Positions 9,609 through 18,056 of a stretch of DNA of 64,000 nucleotides are shown in pieces. The position numbers and the translations under genes are program-made. The notes beneath the pieces are model-generated. The model made no database searches. It was not told the origin of the DNA and was given only the letters and a program-made list of their open reading frames with translations. Numbering within the stretch: the stretch's first letter is position 1; every line of letters starts with the position of its first letter. Source of the stretch: Paenibacillus vini (GTDB lineage: Bacteria > Bacillota > Bacilli > Paenibacillales > Paenibacillaceae); NCBI RefSeq assembly GCF_018403325.1, contig NZ_BOSL01000004.1, positions 248,001 through 312,000 of the forward strand. The letters run 5' to 3'.

Positions 9609-9853
9609 ATTAGGGCAGACTGGTTGAGATGTACAGAGAGCTCAGCTTGGTGAGTTCGACTAATGATTCCGAGTGATGATCCAGACTGGTGATCCGGTCC
9701 AGCAACGCAATAGCCTGTTCCTCAGTCGTCCCGCCAAGTGCATGAATTAGTTACTTTAACTAACTGGTGACCAAACCGCGCGCATTATGCAAACCTCCCA
9801 GTAACATTCCATCCTTGAGTACCTATTAGAGTAACTTTTTGGTTGTTCAGAAT

Positions 9854-10044
9854 AATTAACTGCATTTTCTACAGTTAATTGCCTTGAATTCAAACATTTC
9901 AGGTAATTAGCTGTAATATCTACAGTTAATTCTCCACCTTTTTGCCTTTTTCGCTGAAAGAGCCTAAATTAGCTGTAGAATTTACATTTAAATGTCCCGG
10001 AGTCGGTTTATCGAGAGAATTAACTGCAGGTTTTGCAGTTAATT
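9854..10044. repeat. Palindrome quartet, copy 3 (diverged)
   Basis: Centres at 9867, 9918, about 9980 and 10031. The sequence between the palindromes has diverged strongly, yet palindromes 1, 2 and 4 keep 10- to 11-bp arms; palindrome 2 is AATTAGCTGTA/TACAGTTAATT and palindrome 4 is AATTAACTGCA/TGCAGTTAATT. Only the third has decayed. Confidence 0.88.
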
Positions 10045-10079
10045 CTCCGAGCCGAGCCGGGCTGGGCTAAGCGATGGCG

Positions 10080-10814
10080 TTACACCTCCGACAGCTGGCC
10101 ATCCTCGATGTACACGACGCGGTCGCACAGGTCGAGCATACGTTGGTCATGGGTAACCATGACGGCGGCTTTGCCGCGATGCTTGACCTCGTCGGCTAGC
10201 ATCTGTACGACGTCGCGGCCGCGCTCGGAGTCGAGGCTGGCCGTCGGCTCGTCGGCGAGGATGATCTCAGGGTCGTTCATCCAGGCACGAGCGATGGCCG
10301 CACGTTGGCGTTCTCCTCCGGAGAGAGACTCGGGATAGCGGGTCAGCCGGTGGCCTAGTCCGAGACGTTCGAGCAGGGCGTCGGCTTTCTTTTTCGACTC
10401 CGCCTTCGGCTTGCCGGCCAATTCCCCAATCAGCAGCAATTGATCTCTGATGGTCAGATAGGGGATCAGGTTGGCGGATTGAAATATGAATCCGATTTTG
10501 GCGAGCCGGACATCGTTCAGTTCGGAACCGCTCAGTTTGCTGACATCTTGTCCGCCGATCAGGACTCTGCCCCGAGTCGGGGATAGCAGAGCGCCGGCAA
10601 TAGAGAGGAACGTGCTTTTTCCGGCTCCGGACGGGCCGACGACAGCCACGAATTCCCCGGCCTTCACCTCTAGCGATACCCGGTCAAGCACCTTGACCTC
10701 GGCATCTCCGTCGCCGTACACTTTGCTGACCTGATCGAGCAGCAACTTGCTGTCGCCGTTCGAATCGGAGCGTGCCCAAAACTTCACATCTTGTTCTTTT
10801 GTCATCGTGCTCAT
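10080..10814 (-). CDS. hrtA: Heme efflux ABC transporter, ATP-binding protein
   Basis: ATPase of the HrtAB heme-toxicity exporter, a MacB/LolD-type ABC protein of 244 residues. Walker A GPSGAGKST (about residue 60), Q-loop FQSANL, signature LSGGERQR (about 165) and Walker B ILADEPTASLDS (about 187) are intact, as is the switch His in VTHDQ. The ATG at 10814 overlaps the hrtB stop (TAATG), and its GGGAGG lies inside the end of hrtB, indicating translational coupling. The N-terminus is about 20 residues longer than in typical HrtA. Identification depends on the partner hrtB and the adjoining hssRS genes. Confidence 0.88.
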   Translation of the reverse strand: MSTMTKEQDVKFWARSDSNGDSKLLLDQVSKVYGDGDAEVKVLDRVSLEVKAGEFVAVVGPSGAGKSTFLSIAGALLSPTRGRVLIGGQDVSKLSGSELNDVRLAKIGFIFQSANLIPYLTIRDQLLLIGELAGKPKAESKKKADALLERLGLGHRLTRYPESLSGGERQRAAIARAWMNDPEIILADEPTASLDSERGRDVVQMLADEVKHRGKAAVMVTHDQRMLDLCDRVVYIEDGQLSEV

Positions 10815-12271
10815 TATGCAGCCCTCCCAATAGCTTCGATCGCATCTACTTTAGCAACCCGATAAAGCGACAGCAGCGAGCCGGCCACGGCAACGACCAG
10901 GAATAGCAGCGCACTGCCGCCGACCAGGCTGAAATTTAATTCAAAAGGCATGCTGTCCGGCAGTACGGCCGAAACGCCGTATGTTAAGGCGATCCCGATG
11001 GCCAGACTGAACACGGAAAGAGACAGCACTTGGGCGAGCAGGCTGCGGGCCAGAAATCCCGTCTTTGCACCGATCGCTTTGAGCACGCCGAACTGATTGA
11101 TTTTCTGAATTGTGATTACGTAAAAGAATACAGCCAGGACAAACGCCGCAATGATAAACAGAAACGCGATCATCATCAGCAGGGAACCTTGTTCTTCCTT
11201 GTATCCGGGTATACCTTTGAGAGCCTCGGCTTTACTGATGACATCGACGCCGGATACCTGTGCGCCGACCTCTGCGGCTGTCGAGCCGGAGCCCTTAAAA
11301 GCAATGGCGTTAAAAACAACGCCAGCCCCTCCTTCGCCAGCACCATTCACTTCCCCAGTGGCACTTACCTCTCCAGCAGCACTCACAGCGCCATCAGTAC
11401 TCGCACCACCAGCAGCAGTTGCACCTCCGTCAGCACTCGAATCAGCCGCAGCACTTAGACCTTCTTTAGCACTCACTTCCCCAGTGGCACTTACCTCACC
11501 AGCAGCAGTTGCACCTCCGTCAGCACTCGAATCAGCCGCAGCACTTACACCTTCATTAGCACTCACTTCCCCAGCAGCACTTACCTCACCAGTACCACCA
11601 TCAGCACTCACTTCACCCACAGCACCGCTTCCCCCCATAGCCCGCGGTCCACTCGCTTGCATTGTTTCCCACGCCGCAAAATTCACATGGAGAACGGGCG
11701 AGTGGCTGAACGATTGCCCCTCCGAAAAGCCGACGATCGTAAATTGCCGGCCGGAGGTCTGGTCTTCAATGATATCTCCGAGCTTCAAGCCCTCCGCCTT
11801 AAAAGAAGAGTCCGCAACGACCTCCTCCGCGGCATCCGCGCCGATCATCCGTCCTTCCGTCACCTTCGGAGCAAGCATACCGTCCGCTTCGACCGCGAAG
11901 AAGGTCGCGTCGATTTTTTTAAGCGAACCCGCTTGGGTTACCGCAGACATCTGAACCCCCAACGGTTCAGCCATCGCCGTATCGCTGGCGTCACGATCCG
12001 AAGAGTTTACCGCCGCGTCCGCGCCCATAGCCAGTCTAACCTGCTCCAGCGCGTCCCCCGTAAGCGCCGACCGGCTTAACCGGTGATCGCTGTTTTGATC
12101 CAGCACCAGATAATCCGCGTTCATATTTTGAATTGAAGAGGCGTTATCGGAGGATAGTCCTTTGGCGAGGCCGGAAACAAACAACACCAGCCAGGCGATC
12201 AGAACCATGATTAATGAAATCAGCATATAACGCGTCTTAGAATGCTTTAGTTCACGTAGGGCTAAAAACAT
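10814..12271 (-). CDS. hrtB: Heme efflux ABC transporter permease with repetitive extracellular insert
   Basis: Membrane component of HrtAB, FtsX/MacB fold. Four membrane helices are visible (about residues 17-34, 365-388, 410-432 and 450-470), with a large outer domain after the first. Diagnostic HrtB-like stretches are RYMLISLIMVLIAWLVLFVS near the start, FFYVITIQKINQFGVLKAIG before helix 3 and VDAIEAIG at the end. At 485 residues it is about 135 longer than the roughly 350-residue staphylococcal protein; most of the excess is an Ala/Gly/Ser/Glu repeat at residues 212-316 in the outer domain. The start is ATG at 12271 with GGAGTGG upstream. It is preceded by an HssR box, so heme induction is expected. 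Confidence 0.88.
   Translation of the reverse strand: MFLALRELKHSKTRYMLISLIMVLIAWLVLFVSGLAKGLSSDNASSIQNMNADYLVLDQNSDHRLSRSALTGDALEQVRLAMGADAAVNSSDRDASDTAMAEPLGVQMSAVTQAGSLKKIDATFFAVEADGMLAPKVTEGRMIGADAAEEVVADSSFKAEGLKLGDIIEDQTSGRQFTIVGFSEGQSFSHSPVLHVNFAAWETMQASGPRAMGGSGAVGEVSADGGTGEVSAAGEVSANEGVSAAADSSADGGATAAGEVSATGEVSAKEGLSAAADSSADGGATAAGGASTDGAVSAAGEVSATGEVNGAGEGGAGVVFNAIAFKGSGSTAAEVGAQVSGVDVISKAEALKGIPGYKEEQGSLLMMIAFLFIIAAFVLAVFFYVITIQKINQFGVLKAIGAKTGFLARSLLAQVLSLSVFSLAIGIALTYGVSAVLPDSMPFELNFSLVGGSALLFLVVAVAGSLLSLYRVAKVDAIEAIGRAA
11324..11640 (-). repeat. In-frame tandem repeat inside hrtB
   Basis: Codes for about 105 residues of GEVSA, TAAG and SADGG modules. The block GLSAAADSSADGGATAAG recurs with a 30-residue (90-bp) period at about residues 241-258 and 271-288, and shorter GEVSA(T/A) units fill the rest. 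It stays in frame and is hydrophilic, with many Glu and Asp residues. Repeat number is likely to vary by slippage or recombination. Confidence 0.9.
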
Positions 12272-12347
12272 CTCTATTCCACTCCAGTCCTGTTATCTAT
12301 TTTTTCGAGCGAGCGATGACTCGCTGCATCTATAAATATAAACAGGA

Positions 12348-12367
12348 TGTATGAACTGAATATGAAC
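12348..12367 (-). promoter_or_regulatory. HssR box upstream of hrtBA
   Basis: On the minus strand the site reads GTTCATATT, two bases (CA), then GTTCATACA. This matches the direct repeat known for staphylococcal HssR (GTTCATATT, N2, GTTCATATT) in 16 of 18 specified bases. It lies 77 bases before the hrtB start, between hssS and hrtB, with A/T-rich -10-like sequence (TATATT, TATAGA) just downstream. Confidence 0.85.
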
Positions 12368-12417
12368 GGAAGCTGAGCCGGCAATGAATCCATTAATGAA
12401 TCTATTAATGCACTCTA

Positions 12418-13803
12418 TTAATGAATCGGCAGCCGGATGCGGAACTGCGTTCCTTTTCCGGGTTCGCTTTCGACGTGAATTTCCCCGCCATGCATTTCGA
12501 TGATCTTCTCTACGATCGCCAGTCCCAACCCGCTGCTGCCCTCTTTCCGGTTTCTCGATTTATCGGCCCGGTAGAAGCGCTGGAAAATATTCGGCAGGTC
12601 GCTTTCGGAGATCCCGATGCCGGTATCGGCAATTTCCACCGCGATATAATCCTTCCCGTCCGGACGAAGCCGGACCGAAATCGTACCGCCTTCCTCCGTA
12701 AATTTGATGCTGTTGGTGATCAGATTGATCCATACCTGATGCAGCAATTTGCTGTCCGCTTGAATAAAGAGCGAAGGCAGATCCATTTTGATCGCCAGCT
12801 CTTTTTCACGCCAGCTCCATTCGGTCATGAACAGCACTTGCTTGATTTGGGCCCCTACATCCAATGACCCTTTCTCCAGAATCGTTTCCTCTTTCTCCAG
12901 CGAGGCAAGGGTCAGCAGTTGTTTGCTCAATTGCGATATTCTCCGGCTTTCATCCTCAATAATCGAAAGGTAATGCCGGCGCTGTTCCTCCGGCAGATCG
13001 GCGGTCAGCAGCGTGTGCGAAAATCCTTGGATCGACGCCAGCGGCGACTGGATTTCGTGAGAGACGTTGGAGACGAATTCCTGGCGCATCGCTTCAAGCT
13101 GTTCCAGGCTTTTGGCCATATGGGCGAAATTAACGGCGAGCTTTCCGATTTCATCGTCCCGTTTTACGTCCAGCTTGATGTTGTATTTACCGCGAGCCAG
13201 CATTTTGGTGGCCTCCGTCAATTTAACGATAGGCTTGACCATATACCGGGTGCTGAACGCCACCAGAATGATACTAAGCAGAATGGAAACGACAAGGATG
13301 ATCGCGAAAAAGGTCCGCATTTCCCCGAACTGAACCATAGCGTTAGGACGGAGAAAAAGGGCGTAAGCCGGTTCGCCCGCTCTATGGAGCGGCACGCCGA
13401 TCGTATTGCGGAGATCGTTGTCGAAGAACCCGGTAATGAACAAACCCGTGGGGAATTCCGTAATTCCATGATACGTCTGACCTTCGAGAACCGACCGGAC
13501 CGTTCCCGGATCGATCCCGGTTTTCCGGAAGCTTTGCCCGTAAAAAGCATCCTGGCCCTGCTCGTCCACCAAATAAAACTGATATCCGAGCTTTCCGATA
13601 TGGTCCAGATACGGGGCAAGGGGCAGCTCGCCGTTGTCCTCGTAGAAATGCTTGATTTGCTCGGCCATATGAGCGACCTTACTGTCATTATAAGATTTGA
13701 GCTTGTACTGGTAATAAAGGTTGGAGGTCAGAAAAGCGATCGAGCTGCTAAGAATCATCACAAGCACGGTGGTGGCGACGATACGGTGGTAGAGGTTCTT
13801 CAC
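12418..13803 (-). CDS. hssS: Heme sensor histidine kinase
   Basis: Membrane histidine kinase that detects heme stress and phosphorylates HssR. It has 461 residues, close to known HssS. Order: membrane helix (about 8-28), outer sensor domain (30-164), membrane helix (165-186), HAMP (187-240), dimerisation domain with phospho-acceptor His249 in NVSHE, and ATPase with N-box NLITNSIKF, DTGIGIS, FQRFYR and GLGLAIV. The outer segment YHGI...LFITGFFDN...NTIGV resembles staphylococcal HssS closely, which is the main reason for the name. Its start overlaps the hssR stop by 4 bases (ATGA). Confidence 0.9.
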   Translation of the reverse strand: MKNLYHRIVATTVLVMILSSSIAFLTSNLYYQYKLKSYNDSKVAHMAEQIKHFYEDNGELPLAPYLDHIGKLGYQFYLVDEQGQDAFYGQSFRKTGIDPGTVRSVLEGQTYHGITEFPTGLFITGFFDNDLRNTIGVPLHRAGEPAYALFLRPNAMVQFGEMRTFFAIILVVSILLSIILVAFSTRYMVKPIVKLTEATKMLARGKYNIKLDVKRDDEIGKLAVNFAHMAKSLEQLEAMRQEFVSNVSHEIQSPLASIQGFSHTLLTADLPEEQRRHYLSIIEDESRRISQLSKQLLTLASLEKEETILEKGSLDVGAQIKQVLFMTEWSWREKELAIKMDLPSLFIQADSKLLHQVWINLITNSIKFTEEGGTISVRLRPDGKDYIAVEIADTGIGISESDLPNIFQRFYRADKSRNRKEGSSGLGLAIVEKIIEMHGGEIHVESEPGKGTQFRIRLPIH

Positions 13804-14471
13804 TTGGCAGCCTCCAGTTTATAACCCACGCCGCGAACCGTAGTGATCGTAAAGTCGCCGCAGTCCGAGAACCGGTCCCGCAGTCGCTTGATATGCACAT
13901 CGACCGTTCGGTCATCGCCGGCAAAATCAAAGCCCCAAATATGGGCGATTAGCTCTTCACGCGTAAAAATCCGGTTCGGGTAGCTGGCCAATTGGGACAG
14001 TAACTCGAATTCCTTCATGGGGAGCAGCAGCTGTTCTCCTTTGCACAACACTTCATAGCTTTTCCGGTCAATGACCGTATCACCCAGCCGAATCGTTTCC
14101 GCGTTTACCATCTGATAGCGCCGGAGCAGCGCCTTGGTGCGAAAGAGCAGCTCCTTCGGCTCAAACGGCTTCGTGACGTAATCATCGGTCCCTACGGCAA
14201 AGCCTTGTTCCTTGTCGGACAACTGATCTTTGGCCGTCAGCAAAATGACCGGCACATCATAATCCTCCCTGATTTCTTTACAGAGCTGAAATCCGTCCTT
14301 CCCGGGCATCATGACATCTATAATGGCCAGATGAACGGGCCGCGCTTCCAAAATAGCCGAAGCCTCGGTTCCGTCGGCGGCTTCGATGACTCCATAGCCT
14401 TCTCCTTGCAAATAATAAGTCAACAACTCCCGGATATGGGGGTCGTCGTCGGCAATTAAAATATGGATCAC
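13800..14471 (-). CDS. hssR: Heme response regulator
   Basis: OmpR-type response regulator of 223 residues. The receiver domain has the acidic pair DDD at 8-10, phospho-acceptor Asp52 in IIDVMMPG and Lys in LLTAKDQ; the C-terminal winged helix (about 130-220) carries RTVDVHIKRLRDRF, the recognition helix region. When phosphorylated it should activate hrtBA through the box at 12348-12367. The start is GTG at 14471 with AAGGAG upstream at 12-base spacing. It is the first gene of the hssRS pair. Naming depends on the module context. Confidence 0.9.
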   Translation of the reverse strand: MIHILIADDDPHIRELLTYYLQGEGYGVIEAADGTEASAILEARPVHLAIIDVMMPGKDGFQLCKEIREDYDVPVILLTAKDQLSDKEQGFAVGTDDYVTKPFEPKELLFRTKALLRRYQMVNAETIRLGDTVIDRKSYEVLCKGEQLLLPMKEFELLSQLASYPNRIFTREELIAHIWGFDFAGDDRTVDVHIKRLRDRFSDCGDFTITTVRGVGYKLEAAK

Positions 14472-14612
14472 GGTTTAAGCATCTCCTTGACTGGATTTCT
14501 CCTGCTATCTACGAATGATGACAATATATCTTAACTGCGGAAATTATACAATTAAGCAGTTATCCAAAATAATGAAATCACCACTTGGCCACCCGCAGTG
14601 CTTGCTTGGTCA

Positions 14613-14621
14613 TGTTATAAT
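14613..14621 (+). promoter_or_regulatory. Extended -10 promoter for the kinase gene
   Basis: TGTTATAAT, an extended -10 (TGnTATAAT), 37 bases before the ATG at 14658. No good -35 is seen, as is common for extended -10 promoters. Confidence 0.55.
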
Positions 14622-14657
14622 TTTGATGATCGGCCGCCTGGCGGAAAGGAGAGAGAT

Positions 14658-16481
14658 ATGATCGTAGGAGACATCTACCGAAAATACTTCAAAAACAACC
14701 TGTTCATGAAAATCATCCTGTTCTTCTCCGTAGTCATGATTTTGACGATCATTACGTTCTCCTATCTGATGTACCGGGTGATGTCGGAAGCTGCGGTTCA
14801 GCGGCAAATGGACGTGCAAAAAAGCGCGTTAGAAAGCGTATCGAATTACATTTCCGGCAAATACGAGTCCGTTCAGCGGATGCTGCGCGACGTCTATCGT
14901 GACCGGGAGCTGGCTTATAATATGTCCTATTTTATGGAGCACCCTTATCAGGATTATGTGAAGTACAGGCTGGACCGGTTCTTCAACGATACGGGTTCCC
15001 CTACGGACACGGTGCAGTATTTCAGAAATCAGGTCGAGGATGACCCGGATATTTTGAGTCTTATGCTGTACAGCGCGGATATGCAGCAATTATACGCCTA
15101 TAATAGTTTCAAGCAGTTTAAAATCATATCGACCAACGCTTCACGTTCCTATGTTCCCGATGCGATGTATCTGGAGCAAGAAAGCGGCGTTTCCCTGCCG
15201 AACATCTGGATTCGCAAGACGATCGGCATGCCGCAAACGCCGATGTATTCGGTTCGGGTTCCCGTCAATAATAATTTGTCTCTGCGAAACATGGGGCAGC
15301 TGGTTGTCTATTTCGACACGAACCGGGTGCAGGAGAGCCTGGAACGTTTCAGCGATAATCTGAAAGGCCAAATTCTTGTCATTTCAAGCAAAGGCGATGT
15401 TTTGTTCGATAGTTCGGGCACGTATTACGGACGCGTATATCCTCATTTTGAACAGGTCAATTCCGCGTATGACAATGGGATGATAGCCGATGGTCTGATC
15501 GTCACCAAACTGATTCAAAATCAGGGCGGGTTCACTGTCCTCAGCACGATTCCGAAAAATGAGCTTGCCAAAACTTATCGCGGCATCCGGAACACGATCT
15601 TGACGATCAGTTTAATTTGTATCTTGGTGGCGATTATCCTGCCGTCCCTGTTTATCAGCAACTTTGCCAAACGGACCTATGGGATTGTCCGCTTTACGCG
15701 CAAAGTAAGAAACGGCGATTTGTCGGTGCGCATCGAAGACGACCGTGATGATGAGCTCGGGCTCATCTCCAAGAGCTTTAACAGTGTGCTCGATAATTTA
15801 AACCTGTATATAAACCGGGTCTATAAAGCTGAAATCAAGCAAAAGCAATCCGAATTGAAAGCGCTGGAATCCAGGGTCAACCCTCACTTTTTGTATAACA
15901 CGCTGGAAGTGATCCGCATGCGCGCCGTTTCGCAGGGAGCGAACGATGTAGGCGAAATGATCTACAGCCTGTCGATGCTCTTCAAAAACTATGTGCAGCA
16001 AAAGCGGAACTACACGCTAAAGGATGAACTGGAAGCATGCCGCATGTATCTGGAGCTGTTTCGGATCCGCTATAAGGATAGGCTTGCGTATGAAATACAA
16101 TTTGACAAAGGGCTTGAAACCAGACCGGTGATGAAAATGGCGCTTCAGCCGATCATCGAAAATTACATCGTCCATGGACTGCGGACAGACCGGGACGATA
16201 ACTTCGTCTCGATTTCCGTATTTCCTTCCGATGGAGGATTAGCGCAAGCAAAGGTAGAGGACAACGGGCGAGGAATTTCCCCGGCCAGGCTGGAAGAAAT
16301 TAATCAGGGGCTTCAGAAGCCCGATGAATACTCGGAATCTTTCGGCCTGCGGAGCATTCACGAAAGGTTGAAGCTGCTGTACGGGGATGCTTATGGGGTG
16401 GAAGTACACAGCGAAGAGGGGAAAGGCACGACTGTAATCGTGAATTTTCCTGAGCTAGAGGAAGGTGACCGGAATGTATAA
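14658..16481 (+). CDS. YesM-type sensor histidine kinase
   Basis: Sensor kinase of 607 residues controlling the sugar import and hydrolase genes downstream. It has a membrane helix at about 17-40, a Cache-like outer domain (about 45-310), a second helix at 312-334, HAMP (335-390) and a LytS/YesM-type kinase core with the phospho-acceptor His410 in VNPHFLYNTLE, followed by an ATPase domain (NGRGIS near the end). The start is ATG at 14658, directly after AAGGAGAGAG; the frame is open to 14598 but without a ribosome site. The downstream regulator overlaps it by 8 bases. The signal is probably a sugar or the loaded binding protein, inferred from context. Confidence 0.9.
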   Translation: MIVGDIYRKYFKNNLFMKIILFFSVVMILTIITFSYLMYRVMSEAAVQRQMDVQKSALESVSNYISGKYESVQRMLRDVYRDRELAYNMSYFMEHPYQDYVKYRLDRFFNDTGSPTDTVQYFRNQVEDDPDILSLMLYSADMQQLYAYNSFKQFKIISTNASRSYVPDAMYLEQESGVSLPNIWIRKTIGMPQTPMYSVRVPVNNNLSLRNMGQLVVYFDTNRVQESLERFSDNLKGQILVISSKGDVLFDSSGTYYGRVYPHFEQVNSAYDNGMIADGLIVTKLIQNQGGFTVLSTIPKNELAKTYRGIRNTILTISLICILVAIILPSLFISNFAKRTYGIVRFTRKVRNGDLSVRIEDDRDDELGLISKSFNSVLDNLNLYINRVYKAEIKQKQSELKALESRVNPHFLYNTLEVIRMRAVSQGANDVGEMIYSLSMLFKNYVQQKRNYTLKDELEACRMYLELFRIRYKDRLAYEIQFDKGLETRPVMKMALQPIIENYIVHGLRTDRDDNFVSISVFPSDGGLAQAKVEDNGRGISPARLEEINQGLQKPDEYSESFGLRSIHERLKLLYGDAYGVEVHSEEGKGTTVIVNFPELEEGDRNV

Positions 16482-17991
16482 AGTATTTCTTGTGGATGAT
16501 GAACCGTTTATCATCGAAGGATTGTACGATATCGTGGATTGGGCCCAGCTCGGTATGGAGATCGTCGGCCAGGCCGAGAATGGGAAAGCCGCTCTTCAGG
16601 CATTGCACGAAAAGCCGGTAGACATTCTGATTACCGACATTTCGATGCCGGAAATGACCGGTCTGCAACTGATCCGAGAGGCGCGTAAGTTCAAGCCGGC
16701 TTTGAAGGTGATCGTGTTAAGCGGGTATGACGAATTTGCCTATTTGAAAGAAGGCATGGCGTTAGGCATTGAGAATTACTTACTGAAACCGATCAATCTG
16801 GAGGAGTTCCGCGGGACCTTGGCGAGCGTCCGCGACAAGCTTGAAGTGTCCCGGAGCAATGAGGCCTTGAACGAATATAGCATCCGTATTTTGCGGGATA
16901 ATGTCATGCACCGCTGGGTGTACAATCAAATCGGCACGCTGGAATTCAAAGAGAGAGCCGACCTGCTCGGGATCGACATCGACAAGCCGCTGGTGCTGAT
17001 TTCGCTGCTGCGGTTCAGGCTGAACTCCACAGGCGCCTTTGATCTGGTCGAACGGGAGCTTAGCGGTGATCCAAGCGTGATCCCGTTCCGTAACAATGAT
17101 AGCGATATTGTGCTGCTGCATCATTTTGAGGATTCAGGGCAGGGTAAACAAGAGGTGCAAGCGAGAATCGACCGCCTTACTTCTATTTTGTTCTCCTTTC
17201 AGCCCCAAATCTCCCTTGGCAGTGTAGAGAACAGGGATACGGGCGCTTCGCTCAGCTATGAAAATGCGAAGAAGGCCCAAGAGTATTTCATGATTTTTCC
17301 GGAGAAAAACGTCATCAGCTACGACGAACTGAACGCCCGTTCTGCGACCACCGCCGAGGCGTCTTCCTTTGATTGGAACGAAAGCTCGAGACTGCTGCTT
17401 GCTCGGGACAAAGAGGGACTTTTCGCATTAATCGACCGGCAGTTCACCTCCCTTGGCGAATCGGGTGCTGCGTCCCCGGCACTGCTTCAGGAAGTAGCCC
17501 TGGAGTGGATGATCCGCATTAAGCTGGAATTGCAGGAAATTCGCCATTCCGAAGACGTCGGATTGTTTTCGGGCGGATTTGAACAGATCCAATCGGCAAC
17601 CACGGTGGAAGAGCTTGCAGCCATTGTGAAACAAACCGCAGCGGCGGTCATGGAGGCCATGACCCGGGATGTGAAGAGTCCGGTCGTACAGCAGGTGCTG
17701 AACACGATTCAGAATTCCTACAACCAGGATCTCTCGCTGAAGACGCTGGCGAACACGTACAAGATCCATCCGGTTTATTTGGGTCAGCTGTTTCATAAAG
17801 AAGTAGGCGAATCGTTCACCGAGTATATCAACCGTTACCGGATCGACAAAGCCAAGGAAATGCTGAAGACGACACATCAGAAAGTACATGAAATCGCCCG
17901 TAATGTCGGGTACTGGGAAACTGGATATTTTTACAAACAATTCAAAAGGTATGTCGGTGTATCCCCCACGGAATTTAAAGGGTTAGGCTAG
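16474..17991 (+). CDS. YesN-type response regulator with AraC DNA-binding domain
   Basis: Response regulator of 505 residues paired with the preceding kinase. The receiver domain (1-120) has DDE at 8-10, Asp55 in ITDISMPEMTG and Lys in LLKPINL. A middle region of about 250 residues is typical of YesN-type regulators, and the last 100 residues form two AraC helix-turn-helix motifs (LKTLANTYKIHPVYLGQLFH and VHEIARNVGYWETGYFYKQF). The ATG at 16474 lies within the last codons of the kinase gene, with AGGAAGG upstream; a GTG at 16465 is in frame but less well placed. It probably activates the solute-binding protein gene that follows. Confidence 0.9.
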   Translation: MYKVFLVDDEPFIIEGLYDIVDWAQLGMEIVGQAENGKAALQALHEKPVDILITDISMPEMTGLQLIREARKFKPALKVIVLSGYDEFAYLKEGMALGIENYLLKPINLEEFRGTLASVRDKLEVSRSNEALNEYSIRILRDNVMHRWVYNQIGTLEFKERADLLGIDIDKPLVLISLLRFRLNSTGAFDLVERELSGDPSVIPFRNNDSDIVLLHHFEDSGQGKQEVQARIDRLTSILFSFQPQISLGSVENRDTGASLSYENAKKAQEYFMIFPEKNVISYDELNARSATTAEASSFDWNESSRLLLARDKEGLFALIDRQFTSLGESGAASPALLQEVALEWMIRIKLELQEIRHSEDVGLFSGGFEQIQSATTVEELAAIVKQTAAAVMEAMTRDVKSPVVQQVLNTIQNSYNQDLSLKTLANTYKIHPVYLGQLFHKEVGESFTEYINRYRIDKAKEMLKTTHQKVHEIARNVGYWETGYFYKQFKRYVGVSPTEFKGLG

Positions 17992-18056
17992 CATTTTTCT
18001 GCTGGCCGACTCTTTTCTTTATTTTGAACCATGATTTATTTATTTTCACTTCTATT

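Larger units (their letters stand above)
8961..10050. repeat. Gene-free tandem array of three about 445-bp units containing palindrome quartets
   Basis: The whole stretch between the xylB terminator and hrtA is repetitive. Unit starts (TAACTG of the first palindrome) lie at 8971, 9420 and 9857, giving unit lengths of 449 and 437 bp; the third unit is cut off after about 190 bp and is the most diverged. Each unit starts with four palindromes of the form AATTARCTG...CAGTTAATT, followed in units 1 and 2 by about 250 bp of other sequence. I see no start/Shine-Dalgarno pair leading to a protein of useful length, and no transposase or terminal repeats. The array lies between the converging 3' ends of xylB and hrtA. 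Confidence 0.9.

Noticed and set aside
8961-10050. CRISPR array
   Set aside because: The repeats are about 445 bp with palindromes at fixed places; there are no short unique spacers and no cas genes.
8961-10050. Insertion sequence or MITE
   Set aside because: No transposase, no terminal inverted repeats at unit ends and no target duplications could be seen; head-to-tail units point to unequal recombination.
11151-11954. A 267-residue Ala/Pro/Ser/Thr-repeat open frame on the plus strand, resembling a wall-associated protein
   Set aside because: It is the antisense reading of the hrtB repeat, has no ribosome site, and hrtB on the other strand has clear family motifs.
12310-12328. Hairpin AGCGAG/CTCGCT in the hrtB leader
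   Set aside because: Short stem, no T run in the direction of hrtB transcription, and no known partner; not enough to call a regulatory element.
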